From the NCBI GenBank assembly GCA_964568975.1, contig CAZMSO010000005.1, forward strand, positions 47,350-111,349: a stretch of 64,000 nucleotides of DNA. The letters run 5' to 3'. Position 1 is the first letter of the stretch, and every line of letters begins with the position of its first letter. Origin of the DNA: CAZADA01 sp964568975. Lineage in GTDB: Bacteria > Pseudomonadota > Alphaproteobacteria > Caulobacterales > Maricaulaceae. A program made the translations under genes and the position numbers. The notes under the pieces were generated by a model, which made no database searches, was not told the origin of the DNA, and saw only the letters and a program-made list of their open reading frames with translations. This document shows positions 33,300-42,351 of this stretch, piece after piece.

Positions 33300-36005
33300 C
33301 TAAGCCACGGCTGCAGCCACGCGCGCCTCCTGGGGATCATATGCGAGGATCGGCGCAAGCCAGCGTTCCGCCTCCGCGACGCTCCATCCCTTGCGGGCCG
33401 CGTAATCCTCCACTTGATCGCGCGCGATGCGTCCCACCGCGAAGTAATGGCTGTCGGGGTGACCAATGTAGAGGCCCGACACACTCGCCGGCGGGGTCAT
33501 GGCGTAGCTTTCCGTCAGCGCGACGCCCGCGCGCGCCTCCGCCTCTAGCAGGCGAAAGAGCGTCCCCTTCTCGGTGTGGTCAGGCTGGGAAGGATAGCCC
33601 GGCGCAGGGCGCACGCCGTCATAGGCCTCCGCGATGAGATCGACGTTAGCGAACGCTTCGTCCGGCGCATACCCCCAAAGCTCCTTGCGCACGCGTTCAT
33701 GGAGAAACTCCGCAGCCGCCTCTGCGAGCCGATCCGCCAGCGCCTTGAGCATGATCGCGTCATAGTCGTCATTCTTGGCCTCGAATTCGGCGGCTTTCTC
33801 CACTTCGCCATGGCCGGCGGTGACGCAGAACCCGCCCACATAATCGGCAACGCCGCTCTCATGCGGCGCGACAAAGTCCGCAAGCGCCACATTGGGCTGG
33901 CCGCCGTCTTTATCCATTTGCTGGCGCACGGTGTGGAAGGTCGCGCGCGGCCTCGCGCGCGTCTCATCGGCCCACACCACAATGTCATCGCCGACCGCGT
34001 TGGCCGGCCAAAGACCCGCCACGCCCCGCGCCGTCAGCCAACGCTCCGCGATCACGCGGTCGAGCATGGCCTCACCGTCCTTCAACAGGCTGCGCGCGGC
34101 CTCCCCGGCCACGGCGTCGTCGAGGATTTGGGGATAGCGGCCCTTCATGTCCCAGGACATGAAGAAGGGCGTCCAGTCGATGTAATCGCGCAAAACCGCC
34201 AGATCGAACTCCAGCGTGGTCACGCCGGGCGCTTGCGGGACCGCGGCCTCATATGACGACCAGTCCGGACGTGGGGCGCGCGCGCGGGCCTCCTCCAGCG
34301 TCAAGCGCGGCTTCGCGTTGCGGCCGGCCGCGCGCGCTTCGCGGGTGCGGGCGTACTCCGCGCGGATCGCCTCGACATAAGCGGGCTTGTCTGCGGCGTT
34401 CAGCAAAGAGGACACCACGCCCACCGCGCGGCTTGCATCAACCACATGGACCGTCGCGTCGCGGGCATAGGCTGGCTCGATCTTCACGGCGGTGTGCGCT
34501 TTCGACGTGGTCGCGCCGCCGATCAGCAAGGGGATGGCGAAGCCCTCGCGCTGCATTTCCGACGCCACATAGACCATCTCGTCCAAGGACGGGGTGATCA
34601 GGCCAGACAGCCCGATAATGTCGACTTGCTCGCGCCGCGCGGTCTCCAGAATGGTTTCACACGGGACCATGACGCCCAAGTCAATCACGTCATAGCCATT
34701 ACACTGCAACACGACGCCCACAATATTTTTACCAATGTCGTGAACATCGCCCTTGACGGTCGCCAGCAGGATTTTCCCGTTGGACCGGCCGGTCATGCCT
34801 TGGCGCTCTTTCTCCTCCTCCATAAAGGGGATAAGATGCGCAACCGCTTGCTTCATGACCCGCGCGGATTTCACCACTTGCGGCAGGAACATTTTGCCCG
34901 CGCCGAACAAGTCGCCGACAATGTTCATCCCGTCCATCAACGGGCCTTCAATCACATGAAGCGGGCGTTCTGCGGCCTGGCGCGCCTCCTCCGTATCGTC
35001 GAGGATCCAGTCTGTGATCCCATGCACGAGCGCGTGGGCGAGCCGCTCGCCCACCGGCCGCTCGCGCCAGCTCAGATCCTTTTCCTTCGGGCCCGCGCCC
35101 TTTTGGCCGCGATAGCGCTCTGCAATCTCCAACAAGCGCTCCGTCGCGGTGTGGTCTGAGTCTTGCGGACGCCGGTTGAGGATCACATCCTCCACCCGGT
35201 CGCGCAGCTCCGGCTCGATGTCGTCATAAATGTCGAGCTGGCCGGCGTTGACGATGCCCATATCCATGCCGGCGCGAATGGCGTGGTAGAGAAAGACCGA
35301 GTGCATCGCCCGGCGCACAGGCTCATTGCCGCGAAAGCTGAAGGAGACGTTCGAGACCCCGCCCGACACATGGGCGTGGGGCAAGGATTCCCGGATGCGC
35401 CGCGTCGCCTCAATGAAGGCGACGCCATAATCGTTGTGCTCTTCGATCCCCGTTGCGACGGCGAAAATGTTCGGATCAAAAATAATGTCGGACGGGTTGA
35501 CCCCGACTTTGTCGATCAGCGTGTGGTACGCGCGGGTGCAGATCTCCACCTTGCGTTCGACTGTGTCGGCTTGGCCGACTTCATCAAAGGCCATCACGAC
35601 CATGGCCGCGCCGTAGCGCTGGCACAGACGCGCGTGCTTCAGAAACTCGGCCTCGCCCTCCTTGAGGGAGATCGAATTGACGACCGCCTTGCCCTGCACG
35701 CATTTCAAGCCGGCTTCGATCACCTCCCATTTCGAGCTGTCGATCATCACCGGCACACGCGCAATGTCGGGCTCTGCGGCGATGAGATTAAGGAAGGTCG
35801 TCATGGCCTGGGCGCCGTCGAGCATGCCCTCGTCCATGTTGACGTCGATGATCTGGGCGCCGTTTTCGACTTGTTGGCGCGCGACCTCCACAGCGGTTGG
35901 GTAATCGCCCTCCAGGATCAGCTTCTTAAAACGCGCCGAGCCGGTGACGTTGGTGCGCTCGCCAATGTTGACGAAGTTGGCGATGGACTGCTCAAGAGTG
36001 GTCAT
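33300..36005 (-). CDS. metH: Methionine synthase, pterin/cobalamin/activation half of MetH
   Basis: 901 residues from ATG 36005. Corresponds to the MetH part after the homocysteine domain: pterin-binding domain (VNIGERTNVTGSARF at the start), B12-binding cap and Rossmann domain with the cobalamin-ligand motif KGDVHDIGKNIVG, GLSGLITPSLDEMV and IGGATTSKAHTA, and the SAM-dependent reactivation domain at the C-terminus (PAPGYPSQPDH, ESYAMTPPASVSG). The homocysteine-binding domain is encoded separately at 37273-38328, a split known in many alphaproteobacteria. The start overlaps the stop of the upstream methyltransferase by four bases. Confidence 0.97.
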   Translation of the reverse strand: MTTLEQSIANFVNIGERTNVTGSARFKKLILEGDYPTAVEVARQQVENGAQIIDVNMDEGMLDGAQAMTTFLNLIAAEPDIARVPVMIDSSKWEVIEAGLKCVQGKAVVNSISLKEGEAEFLKHARLCQRYGAAMVVMAFDEVGQADTVERKVEICTRAYHTLIDKVGVNPSDIIFDPNIFAVATGIEEHNDYGVAFIEATRRIRESLPHAHVSGGVSNVSFSFRGNEPVRRAMHSVFLYHAIRAGMDMGIVNAGQLDIYDDIEPELRDRVEDVILNRRPQDSDHTATERLLEIAERYRGQKGAGPKEKDLSWRERPVGERLAHALVHGITDWILDDTEEARQAAERPLHVIEGPLMDGMNIVGDLFGAGKMFLPQVVKSARVMKQAVAHLIPFMEEEKERQGMTGRSNGKILLATVKGDVHDIGKNIVGVVLQCNGYDVIDLGVMVPCETILETARREQVDIIGLSGLITPSLDEMVYVASEMQREGFAIPLLIGGATTSKAHTAVKIEPAYARDATVHVVDASRAVGVVSSLLNAADKPAYVEAIRAEYARTREARAAGRNAKPRLTLEEARARAPRPDWSSYEAAVPQAPGVTTLEFDLAVLRDYIDWTPFFMSWDMKGRYPQILDDAVAGEAARSLLKDGEAMLDRVIAERWLTARGVAGLWPANAVGDDIVVWADETRARPRATFHTVRQQMDKDGGQPNVALADFVAPHESGVADYVGGFCVTAGHGEVEKAAEFEAKNDDYDAIMLKALADRLAEAAAEFLHERVRKELWGYAPDEAFANVDLIAEAYDGVRPAPGYPSQPDHTEKGTLFRLLEAEARAGVALTESYAMTPPASVSGLYIGHPDSHYFAVGRIARDQVEDYAARKGWSVAEAERWLAPILAYDPQEARVAAAVA

Positions 36006-36715
36006 GGGGCGACTCCAGCGCGAGCGGTCCAGCCGCGCCATGACAGGCCGGCGAAAAACAAATCAATATCGACAAAGCCCGCCTCCGCGAGGAGCTCTTC
36101 CTCGCGCTCAGGGGTGACGTCGACCATCAGGCGTTCAAGGCGTTCGCGCATGTTGGCGACGTCCTCCGCCGGCACGCCGGATTCGCGGGCGAACGTGGCG
36201 TGGCGGTTCATCTGGCGGCGATAGTTGGGCGCGCCCTTGTGGACGCAATAGTCGACAACGGCGAACGCGCCGCCGGGTTTCAGGCGTGCGTGGATCTGGC
36301 GCAGCGTGGCGAGTTTGCCGCCGTCGTCGGGAAGGAAGTGCAAGGTGAGCAGGCACGTCGCGGCGTCCGCGGCCAGCTCTGGCGCGTCCTCGATATAGCC
36401 CTCGACCCAGTCGACGCGATCGGCGACCGCGCCGAGCTTCTGCTTCGCCTCTGCGATCATCAGGGGCGCAGGATCGACCGCGGTGAAACGCCAGCCGGGC
36501 CGGACCGCCGCCATCGCCGCCAGCTCCAGCCCGCCGCCGGCGCCAAGGGCGAGGATGTGCGCCTCCTCGCCGGCGGTTTCGGAGATGAGCTGGATCACCA
36601 GCCGATGCATCATCGCAAAACCCGGTAAGAACATCGACGGCGCGCCCTGCGCGTAGTTCCTCACGTGCTCGGGGTCGGCGAAGCCGAAATCGCTGTAATG
36701 GGGCGCGGCGCTCAT
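36002..36715 (-). CDS. Class I SAM-dependent methyltransferase in the methionine operon
   Basis: 237 residues. SAM-binding motif I is ILALGAGGGLELAAMA, then FTAVDPAPLMIAEAKQKL, CLLTLHFLPDDG and LKPGGAFAVVDYCV. It resembles small-molecule methyltransferases of the UbiE/Methyltransf_12 kind; acceptor unknown. Both ends overlap neighbours by four bases (start with the PNPOx-like stop, stop with metH start), so it is translated as part of the operon. Its presence between the two MetH halves hints at a role in methyl-group use. Confidence 0.88.
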   Translation of the reverse strand: MSAAPHYSDFGFADPEHVRNYAQGAPSMFLPGFAMMHRLVIQLISETAGEEAHILALGAGGGLELAAMAAVRPGWRFTAVDPAPLMIAEAKQKLGAVADRVDWVEGYIEDAPELAADAATCLLTLHFLPDDGGKLATLRQIHARLKPGGAFAVVDYCVHKGAPNYRRQMNRHATFARESGVPAEDVANMRERLERLMVDVTPEREEELLAEAGFVDIDLFFAGLSWRGWTARAGVAP

Positions 36716-37263
36716 GTCGCCGCCCCTGGCCGCTTCAGCCCCGGCAGGCCGTCCAGGCTCTGCGCGTTCTGGACATAGACCCAGTCCTCATAGGCCTTGT
36801 GCTCGTGATAGCGCTTGAGCTGATCGCGCTCGCCCTGGAAGGCGTAAAACGGCACGCCCCACCCGCAGCTGTCTTGAATGCGCGTCACGTCGACCGTGAT
36901 CACGCCGCGCATGCGCGCAATCGCTGGGAAGAGCGCGCTCAGCGCCTCGAACTCGGGATGGTTAAAATCATAGGCCGTCCCGCGCCCATAGAGGCGCAGA
37001 ATCATCGCCGGTCCCTCGAAGGCGCAAAACATCAGCGTGATGCGGCCGTTCTCCGTCACATGGGCGTGGGTCTCGACGCCCGAGCCGCCGAGATCAGCGT
37101 AAGCAACGGTGCGGTCGTTAAGGATCGCGAAGCTGTCATAGCCCTTGGGCGACACATTCACATGCCCCTCGCCCGAGAGCGGGGCCGTGGCGACGAAGAA
37201 CATCTTCTGCGCCTTGATGAAGGCGATCAGGCGCGCGTCGAGGCGCTCATAGTGCGTACCCAT
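36712..37263 (-). CDS. Pyridoxamine 5'-phosphate oxidase-related FMN-binding-fold protein
   Basis: 183 residues. PNPOx-like split-barrel: FIKAQKMFFVATAPLSGEGHVNVSPKGYDSF, then VAYADLGGSGVETHAHVTENGRITLMFCAFEGPA and RIQDSCGWGVPFYAF. Such proteins bind FMN or related cofactors; genuine PdxH activity is unlikely from length and motifs. It is inserted between the homocysteine methyltransferase gene (9-base gap) and the SAM methyltransferase gene (4-base overlap). Function in methionine metabolism unknown. Confidence 0.88.
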   Translation of the reverse strand: MGTHYERLDARLIAFIKAQKMFFVATAPLSGEGHVNVSPKGYDSFAILNDRTVAYADLGGSGVETHAHVTENGRITLMFCAFEGPAMILRLYGRGTAYDFNHPEFEALSALFPAIARMRGVITVDVTRIQDSCGWGVPFYAFQGERDQLKRYHEHKAYEDWVYVQNAQSLDGLPGLKRPGAAT

Positions 37264-37272
37264 GGGTCGTCC

Positions 37273-38328
37273 TCACCCCGCCAGCTCGAACGGCTCGAGG
37301 CCTGACAGGCGCATCGCCGCCGGGCGCTCGGGGATCGGGCGCGGCTTGAGCCCCGCCACCGCGTCTGCGATCGCCTTGATGTGTTCCGGCGTCGTGCCGC
37401 AGCAGCCTCCGACAATGTTGACGAGCCCGTCCTTGGCCCAGGCGCCGAGATGGCCGGCGGTGACGTCCGGCGTCTCGTCGTACTCGCCAAACGCATTGGG
37501 CAGGCCAGCGTTCGGATAGACCGCGACCAACACGTCGGCGACGCGCGCCATCTCCGCCACATAAGGCCGCAGCTGATCCGCGCCGAGCGCGCAGTTTAGC
37601 CCCACAACCCACGGCTGGGCGTGGCGGACGGAATTGTAAAACGCCTCCGTGGTTTGGCCCGACAGCGTGCGGCCCGAGGCGTCCGTGATCGTGCCGGAAA
37701 TCCACAGCGGGATGTCCACGCCCGTCTCATCACCCAAATCCAGCACCGCCTTGATGGCGGCTTTGGCGTTGAGGGTGTCGAAGACCGTTTCGATCACAAA
37801 CAGGTCGACATACTCCGCCATCGCCGCCGCTTGCTCACGATACGCGTCATAGACCTGATCGAAGGTGACGGCCCGATAGCCCGGGTCATTGACATCGGGG
37901 CTAAGCGAGAGCGTGACGTTGGTCGGTCCGATGGCGCCAAGAACGCCGCGCGGACGCTCCGGCGTCGAGGCGGCGTCCGCCGCGTCGCGGGCGATCTGAG
38001 CGCCGGCGCGCGCAATCTCCGGCGCAAGCGCGTGAAGGCCGTAATCGGCCTGGGCGATGGCGGTGGAGGAAAACGTGTTCGTCTGGCTGAAGTCCGCCCC
38101 TGCGGCGAAATAGCGCGCGTGGATGTCGGCGATCGCCTCCGGCCGCGTGATGTTGAGAACATCATTGTTGCCCTTCAGCGGCGCGGTGTGGGTGGCCAAG
38201 CGCGCGCCGCGGAACTCCTCCTCCGACAAAGCGAGCTTCTGGATCTCTGTTCCCCAGCCGCCGTCCAGGATCAGCACGCGTTGCGTCGCCATCGCGACGA
38301 AGCGCGTCCATCGGTCTTTACGAGTCAC
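37273..38328 (-). CDS. Homocysteine S-methyltransferase half of split methionine synthase
   Basis: 351 residues from GTG 38328 (gaggaga just upstream); an ATG at 38292 is the alternative. Equivalent to the MetH N-terminal domain: LILDGGWGTEIQKLAL, GADFSQTNTFSST, and the zinc cysteines in GLNCALG and VGGCCGTTPEH. It binds and activates homocysteine for methylation by the methylcobalamin protein encoded downstream in the same operon. Standing 27 bases from the metF stop, it is clearly co-transcribed with metF. Confidence 0.95.
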   Translation of the reverse strand: MTRKDRWTRFVAMATQRVLILDGGWGTEIQKLALSEEEFRGARLATHTAPLKGNNDVLNITRPEAIADIHARYFAAGADFSQTNTFSSTAIAQADYGLHALAPEIARAGAQIARDAADAASTPERPRGVLGAIGPTNVTLSLSPDVNDPGYRAVTFDQVYDAYREQAAAMAEYVDLFVIETVFDTLNAKAAIKAVLDLGDETGVDIPLWISGTITDASGRTLSGQTTEAFYNSVRHAQPWVVGLNCALGADQLRPYVAEMARVADVLVAVYPNAGLPNAFGEYDETPDVTAGHLGAWAKDGLVNIVGGCCGTTPEHIKAIADAVAGLKPRPIPERPAAMRLSGLEPFELAG

Positions 38329-38354
38329 CGCGGTCTCCTCATGCGCGCGACGCC

Positions 38355-39233
38355 TTAAGCGGCGGCTTGATCATCAGAATGCACGCCCAAAAGCCGACAG
38401 GTGGCGAAGGCCAAGCCTGGGCGATTAAGCGTGTAGAAATGAAAGTGCTCCACCCCGCCGTCAGCGAGCCCCATGCAGAGCTCCGCAGCGGTTTGAGCGG
38501 CGATGAGCTCACGCGTCTCGGCATCGCCCTCAAGTCCGTCAAAGCGCTCCCGCAGCCAGGGCGGGAGCGTTGCGCCGCACAAACCCGCCATCCGCGACAG
38601 ACCTTTGAAATTCGGCTGAAGCATCACGCCCGGCACAATCGGGATCGTAATCCCCGCCCGGGCGGCGCGATCGCGAAAGCGGAAAAACAGCGCAGGTTCA
38701 AAGAAGAACTGAGTGATCGCCCGCGTCGCTCCGGCATCAATTTTTTGCTTTAGCAAATCAAGATCTGCATCAAAGCTTGGGCTTTCTGGGTGTTTTTCTG
38801 GATAACACCCCACCGACACTTCAAAGTCACCAATCGCGCGAATGCCCGCGGTGAGGTCAGCCGCGTTCCTGTACCCGCCCGGGTGGGGCGTGTAACGCTC
38901 GCCAATGCCGTCCGGCGGATCGCCGCGCAGCGCCACAATGTGACTCACGCCCGCGGCTTTGTAGCTGCGGATGACGTCGTCGACTTCCGCACGCGTCGCG
39001 CACACACAGGTTAAATGGCCCGCGGGGTTCAAACGCGTTTCCTGCGCGATGCGCGTGACAGTGCGGTGGGTGCGCTCGCGCGTCGACCCGCCGGCGCCGT
39101 ATGTCACAGACACAAAGCGCGGACTGAGCGGCGCAAGCTTCGTGATTGTGTCCCACAAACGCTCCTCCATCTCCGCGGTCTTGGGAGGAAAGAACTCAAA
39201 CGACACTGTCAAAGTGCGGCGCAGGGCGGTCAT
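38355..39233 (-). CDS. metF: Methylenetetrahydrofolate reductase
   Basis: 292 residues from ATG 39233. Reduces 5,10-methylene-THF to 5-methyl-THF, the methyl donor for methionine synthase; FAD-dependent TIM barrel. Seen motifs: SFEFFPPKT (catalytic Glu), SVTYGAGGSTRERT, HLTCVCATRAEV, IVALRGDPP and ITQFFFEP. The start overlaps the stop of the regulator gene by four bases, so expression is tied to the regulator. Longer upstream frame is rejected because it lies inside that gene. Confidence 0.97.
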   Translation of the reverse strand: MTALRRTLTVSFEFFPPKTAEMEERLWDTITKLAPLSPRFVSVTYGAGGSTRERTHRTVTRIAQETRLNPAGHLTCVCATRAEVDDVIRSYKAAGVSHIVALRGDPPDGIGERYTPHPGGYRNAADLTAGIRAIGDFEVSVGCYPEKHPESPSFDADLDLLKQKIDAGATRAITQFFFEPALFFRFRDRAARAGITIPIVPGVMLQPNFKGLSRMAGLCGATLPPWLRERFDGLEGDAETRELIAAQTAAELCMGLADGGVEHFHFYTLNRPGLAFATCRLLGVHSDDQAAA

Positions 39234-40282
39234 GCTGCGTCTCCGTTGATCGTCACGGGGGCGGTGTGTGAGGCGGTTTGCGGCGCGGCTTCGCGTCCAC
39301 CGGACGTCACAACCGGCGCGGCGGCGCGCCACACCTTCACGGTTAACGCTTGGCCGTCGCCGACAGCGTTAGCCGCGAGGGTGTCCGGCGGCTCCACCTG
39401 CAGGCCGGCGGCCGCGCTCCATTCACTGATGTCGGCGTCGGCGAAACCCAGCCGACGATGAGCGTGGTCTGTCCGCAGGAACTCCAGCGCATGCGGCGCG
39501 AAATCCACCACGATCAAGCGCCCCCCGGGCGCCAACACGCGCGCGGCCTCACTGATCGCGCGCGCCGGAGCGTCAAGATAGTGCAGCACCTGATGAATGG
39601 TCACGAGGTCGGCGGTCTGGTCGTTGAAGGGCAACGCGTAAAGGTCGCCATGACGTACGGAGCAGTGAGCGAGGCCCGCGCCGCGCAGATTTGCGCGCGC
39701 GATGGTCAACATTTCGTGAGAAAGATCGATCCCCACGCCACGCCGCACGCGATCCGCGAGCACGTGCAGCATCCGCCCAGAGCCGGCGCCGACGTCAATC
39801 ATGACGTCAAAGGGCCCGAGCCCCGCGGCCGCGCGCACCGCCGCCTCCACCATGTCTTCATCAAGGTGCAACGCCCGGATGCGGTCCCAATCCGGCGCGA
39901 CCGCCGCAAAATAGGCGGCTGCGGCCTCATTGCGATCGGCGGCCACTAAGGCCAGCTGATCGCGGTCCCGCTTGAGCGCACGATCCTCCAAAGGCAACGA
40001 CGCCAGGGCCGCTTCGACAATGGCCCGCACAGGGTCGCCCGGCTCTGCGAGGCGATAAAACGCCCACGCTCCCTCGGGCAGCCGCTCCACCACCCCCGCC
40101 TCTGCGAGCATTTTGAGGTGGCGGCTCACCCGCGGCTGGCTTTGTCCCAGAATGCTGACGAATTCGCTCACGGTCAGTTCGCCTTGGGTCAGCAGCGCCA
40201 CGATCCGCAGCCGCGTCGGCTCGCCAACCGCGCGCAGCACCGCGACGGTGCGTTCAAACCCTGGAGGAACGAACTCAGACAT
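39230..40282 (-). CDS. ArsR-type HTH fused to SAM methyltransferase domain, SahR-like regulator
   Basis: 350 residues from ATG 40282. Residues 8-90 form an ArsR winged helix (AVGEPTRLRIVALLTQGELTVSEF, QSQPRVSRHLKMLAEAGVV). Residues about 120-320 are a class I methyltransferase domain with DVGAGSGRML (163-172), GIDLSHEML and LVTIHQVLHYLD. Proteobacterial SahR regulators of the methionine cycle are ArsR-family proteins; here the SAM/SAH-binding domain is fused, so it probably senses these ligands. First gene of the methionine operon; an AT-rich palindrome covers its start codon and no Shine-Dalgarno precedes it. Confidence 0.88.
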   Translation of the reverse strand: MSEFVPPGFERTVAVLRAVGEPTRLRIVALLTQGELTVSEFVSILGQSQPRVSRHLKMLAEAGVVERLPEGAWAFYRLAEPGDPVRAIVEAALASLPLEDRALKRDRDQLALVAADRNEAAAAYFAAVAPDWDRIRALHLDEDMVEAAVRAAAGLGPFDVMIDVGAGSGRMLHVLADRVRRGVGIDLSHEMLTIARANLRGAGLAHCSVRHGDLYALPFNDQTADLVTIHQVLHYLDAPARAISEAARVLAPGGRLIVVDFAPHALEFLRTDHAHRRLGFADADISEWSAAAGLQVEPPDTLAANAVGDGQALTVKVWRAAAPVVTSGGREAAPQTASHTAPVTINGDAA

Positions 40283-40298
40283 AAAGATATGTTTATAC
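40279..40298. promoter_or_regulatory. Imperfect AT-rich palindrome over the start of the methionine operon
   Basis: acataaagatatgtttatac: 14 of 20 positions match its reverse complement, with ATAAA and TTTAT arms. Read on the minus strand it includes a TATAAA box about 12 bases before the ATG and ends in the start codon. It stands out in GC-rich surroundings and resembles the ATAAAGATATCTTTAT-like sites of ArsR-type methionine regulators. Binding by the encoded regulator (autoregulation) is inferred. The mRNA may be leaderless. Confidence 0.6.
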
Positions 40299-40471
40299 GA
40301 TCGGCGACGCCGCGGCCACCACGTTTCACGCACTCTGTGCGCGAGCCGGTTACCGAGATCAAAACCTTCACGAATAGGTTCGCGGCGTCTTATATACGCT
40401 TTCAGAGGCGTGGCCGGCTGCTGCGGCCTGCGGACGGGTCCGCACACGCGCGCCGAAGAGGGGATATATGT

Positions 40472-41344
40472 ATGCGGGCGAGACGCTTATTGATCGCCGC
40501 AGTCACGGCGGGCGCGTGCGCGTCCGGCGCGTTGGGCGGGTGCGCGAACGGGCGCCAAGAGGCTGAGGCCGTTAGCGCGCGGTCCGCGGGCGCAGCGCCA
40601 AGCGACGCGCGCGCCGCCAGCGCGGACGCAGCGTCGCAATTCGACCTCGACGCGTTCGATGACGCGCCGGCTGTCCGCGATCCGTTCGAGGGCGTGAATC
40701 GCCGTATTTACAGCTTCAACGCCGGAGTCGACCGATTCGTCCTGGAGCCGATTTCAGAAGTGTATGGCTGGGTGCTGCCCCAATTCGCGCGCGACAGCGT
40801 GCGTTCGATCGTCGACAATCTGAAAACGCCCGTGTGGCTCACCAATGATGTGCTGCAACGCGAGTGGCGGCGCGCCGGCGTGACGCTGAGCCGCTTTACG
40901 CTCAACACGACCCTTGGGGTCGGCGGCGTGTATGATTTCGCCGACAATGTCGCCAACTTGCCCAAGCATGACGAGGATTTCGGCCAGACCCTCGGCTCGT
41001 ATGGCGTCGGCGCAGGGCCGTATTTGATGCTTCCGTTTCTAGGCCCCGCGACAGTGCGCGATGCGTTCGGGCGCGTGGTCGACACCGCGCTTGACCCTCT
41101 CACCTACGCCACGTTCCCTGGCGACGGGCTCTACACCTTCCGCGGCGATGACATCTTAAACGCCTCGCGCACCGGCGCCGACATCATTGACATCCGCCAC
41201 CGGTTGGATCCCGCTTTTGAAGTGACCAAACGCAGCGACGACCCCTATCTCCGCGCCCGCACGCTCTATTATCAAACGCGGGAGCTGGCGATCGCCAATG
41301 GTCGCCGCCAACAGGACGAAGAAGCGCCGAATTTAGACTTTTAG
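40472..41344 (+). CDS. mlaA: MlaA (VacJ) outer-membrane phospholipid-removal lipoprotein
   Basis: 290 residues from ATG 40472, with gaagagggg upstream. Signal peptide with lipobox GALGGC. VacJ family marks: DPFEGVNRRIYSFNAGVDRFVLEPI, FLNTT-like RFTLNTTLGVGGVYDFADN, DEDFGQTLGSYGVGAGPYLMLPFLGP and VRDAFG. MlaA extracts mislocalised phospholipid from the outer leaflet and passes it to MlaC. The mlaC gene follows after 86 bases; the MlaFEDB inner-membrane complex is not in the window. Confidence 0.96.
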   Translation: MRARRLLIAAVTAGACASGALGGCANGRQEAEAVSARSAGAAPSDARAASADAASQFDLDAFDDAPAVRDPFEGVNRRIYSFNAGVDRFVLEPISEVYGWVLPQFARDSVRSIVDNLKTPVWLTNDVLQREWRRAGVTLSRFTLNTTLGVGGVYDFADNVANLPKHDEDFGQTLGSYGVGAGPYLMLPFLGPATVRDAFGRVVDTALDPLTYATFPGDGLYTFRGDDILNASRTGADIIDIRHRLDPAFEVTKRSDDPYLRARTLYYQTRELAIANGRRQQDEEAPNLDF

Positions 41345-41430
41345 TGGAAGCCCGCGGCGCGGCGCGTCTGACTTAGGCGCGAGCGCCCCGTCCCCAAGGG
41401 CGACCCGCCCGAACAGCGTAGGACAGTCCC

Positions 41431-42132
41431 ATGACGGCTTTTCGTGTCTTTTCCCCGCGCCTGCGCACCCGGCTCGCGCGCGCCGCGCTTGCGCTGATGG
41501 CGCTTTTCGCAGTGAGCGCCCGCGCGCACGCCGACCCAGCCGCGGAGGCGTTCATTGATGATCGCGCCCAGCGTGTGCTGGCGATCATTAATGGCGATGG
41601 ATCGGACGCCGCGCGCCAAGACCAGTTGCGCGCGCTCATCAGCTCCACCATTGACACGGAACTGATCGCACGCGCGGCGATGAAGCGGTATTTGAACGCG
41701 CGGCGCAATCCCTATTATGAAGACCAAGCGGCGCTTGACGCCGACTTCCAGGCGTTCGTCCCAATCTACGAAGAATACCTGCTGTTGACTTATGAGTCGT
41801 ACTTATCAGTCTACCGCGTCGCTGACTTCCAAGTCTTGGGTTCAGAGGATTTGGATGCGTCGCGCCAGCGGCGTTACGACAGCTTCTCTATTGTGAACAC
41901 GCGCGTGCGCGGCGGTGAAGACAATGAAGAGGTCGACGTGTCGTGGGATGTGATTGGCCGCAACGGCGGTTTGCGCATTTTCGACGTTGAGGCGCGCGGC
42001 CTTTCGCTGCTGACGGAGCAAGAAACAGTGATGGCCGAGGAGCTGGCGAAAACTCGCGGCGACATTGCGGCCCTCGCAGCGGTGTATGTCGCGAAGACGA
42101 ACGAGTTGCGGCCGAAAGCACGCGGCGAATAG
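41431..42132 (+). CDS. mlaC: MlaC/Ttg2D-family periplasmic phospholipid-binding protein
   Basis: 233 residues. Signal peptide ends near VSARAHA. Tol_Tol_Ttg2 family: FIDDRAQRVLAIINGDGSDAARQDQLRALISSTIDTELIARAAMKRY corresponds to the MlaC N-terminal region, FVPIYEEYLLLTYESYLSVYR to the lipid-pocket helices, and VSWDVIGRNGGLRIFDVEARGLSLL to the C-terminal beta part. Shuttles phospholipid between MlaA and the inner-membrane complex. Downstream of mlaA on the same strand, probably one transcript. Confidence 0.9.
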   Translation: MTAFRVFSPRLRTRLARAALALMALFAVSARAHADPAAEAFIDDRAQRVLAIINGDGSDAARQDQLRALISSTIDTELIARAAMKRYLNARRNPYYEDQAALDADFQAFVPIYEEYLLLTYESYLSVYRVADFQVLGSEDLDASRQRRYDSFSIVNTRVRGGEDNEEVDVSWDVIGRNGGLRIFDVEARGLSLLTEQETVMAEELAKTRGDIAALAAVYVAKTNELRPKARGE

Positions 42133-42351
42133 CGCGCGCTGCGTTCTGGGCGGGTGCGCCTCGCCCAGACGCGCGTCGCGGCCGTTCAACGGCGTGGGAC
42201 TCAGCGCCCGTCGCCATTGCGACGCGCCCCCATTGAGCCCCCATTGAGCTCATCCATCAGCGCAGCGTTCGCGGCCGGAACCACGAAGCCAATGGGCTCA
42301 TCGCCGGCGTCACCGGGCCCGCGTTACGGCCCAAGCCCGCGCCCCACACAC
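42133..42351. other. Intergenic region between convergent mlaC and ettA
   Basis: 219 bases without a supportable gene. Contains a direct repeat cccccattgagc at about 42228-42250. No hairpin followed by a T-run was seen. Confidence 0.4.
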
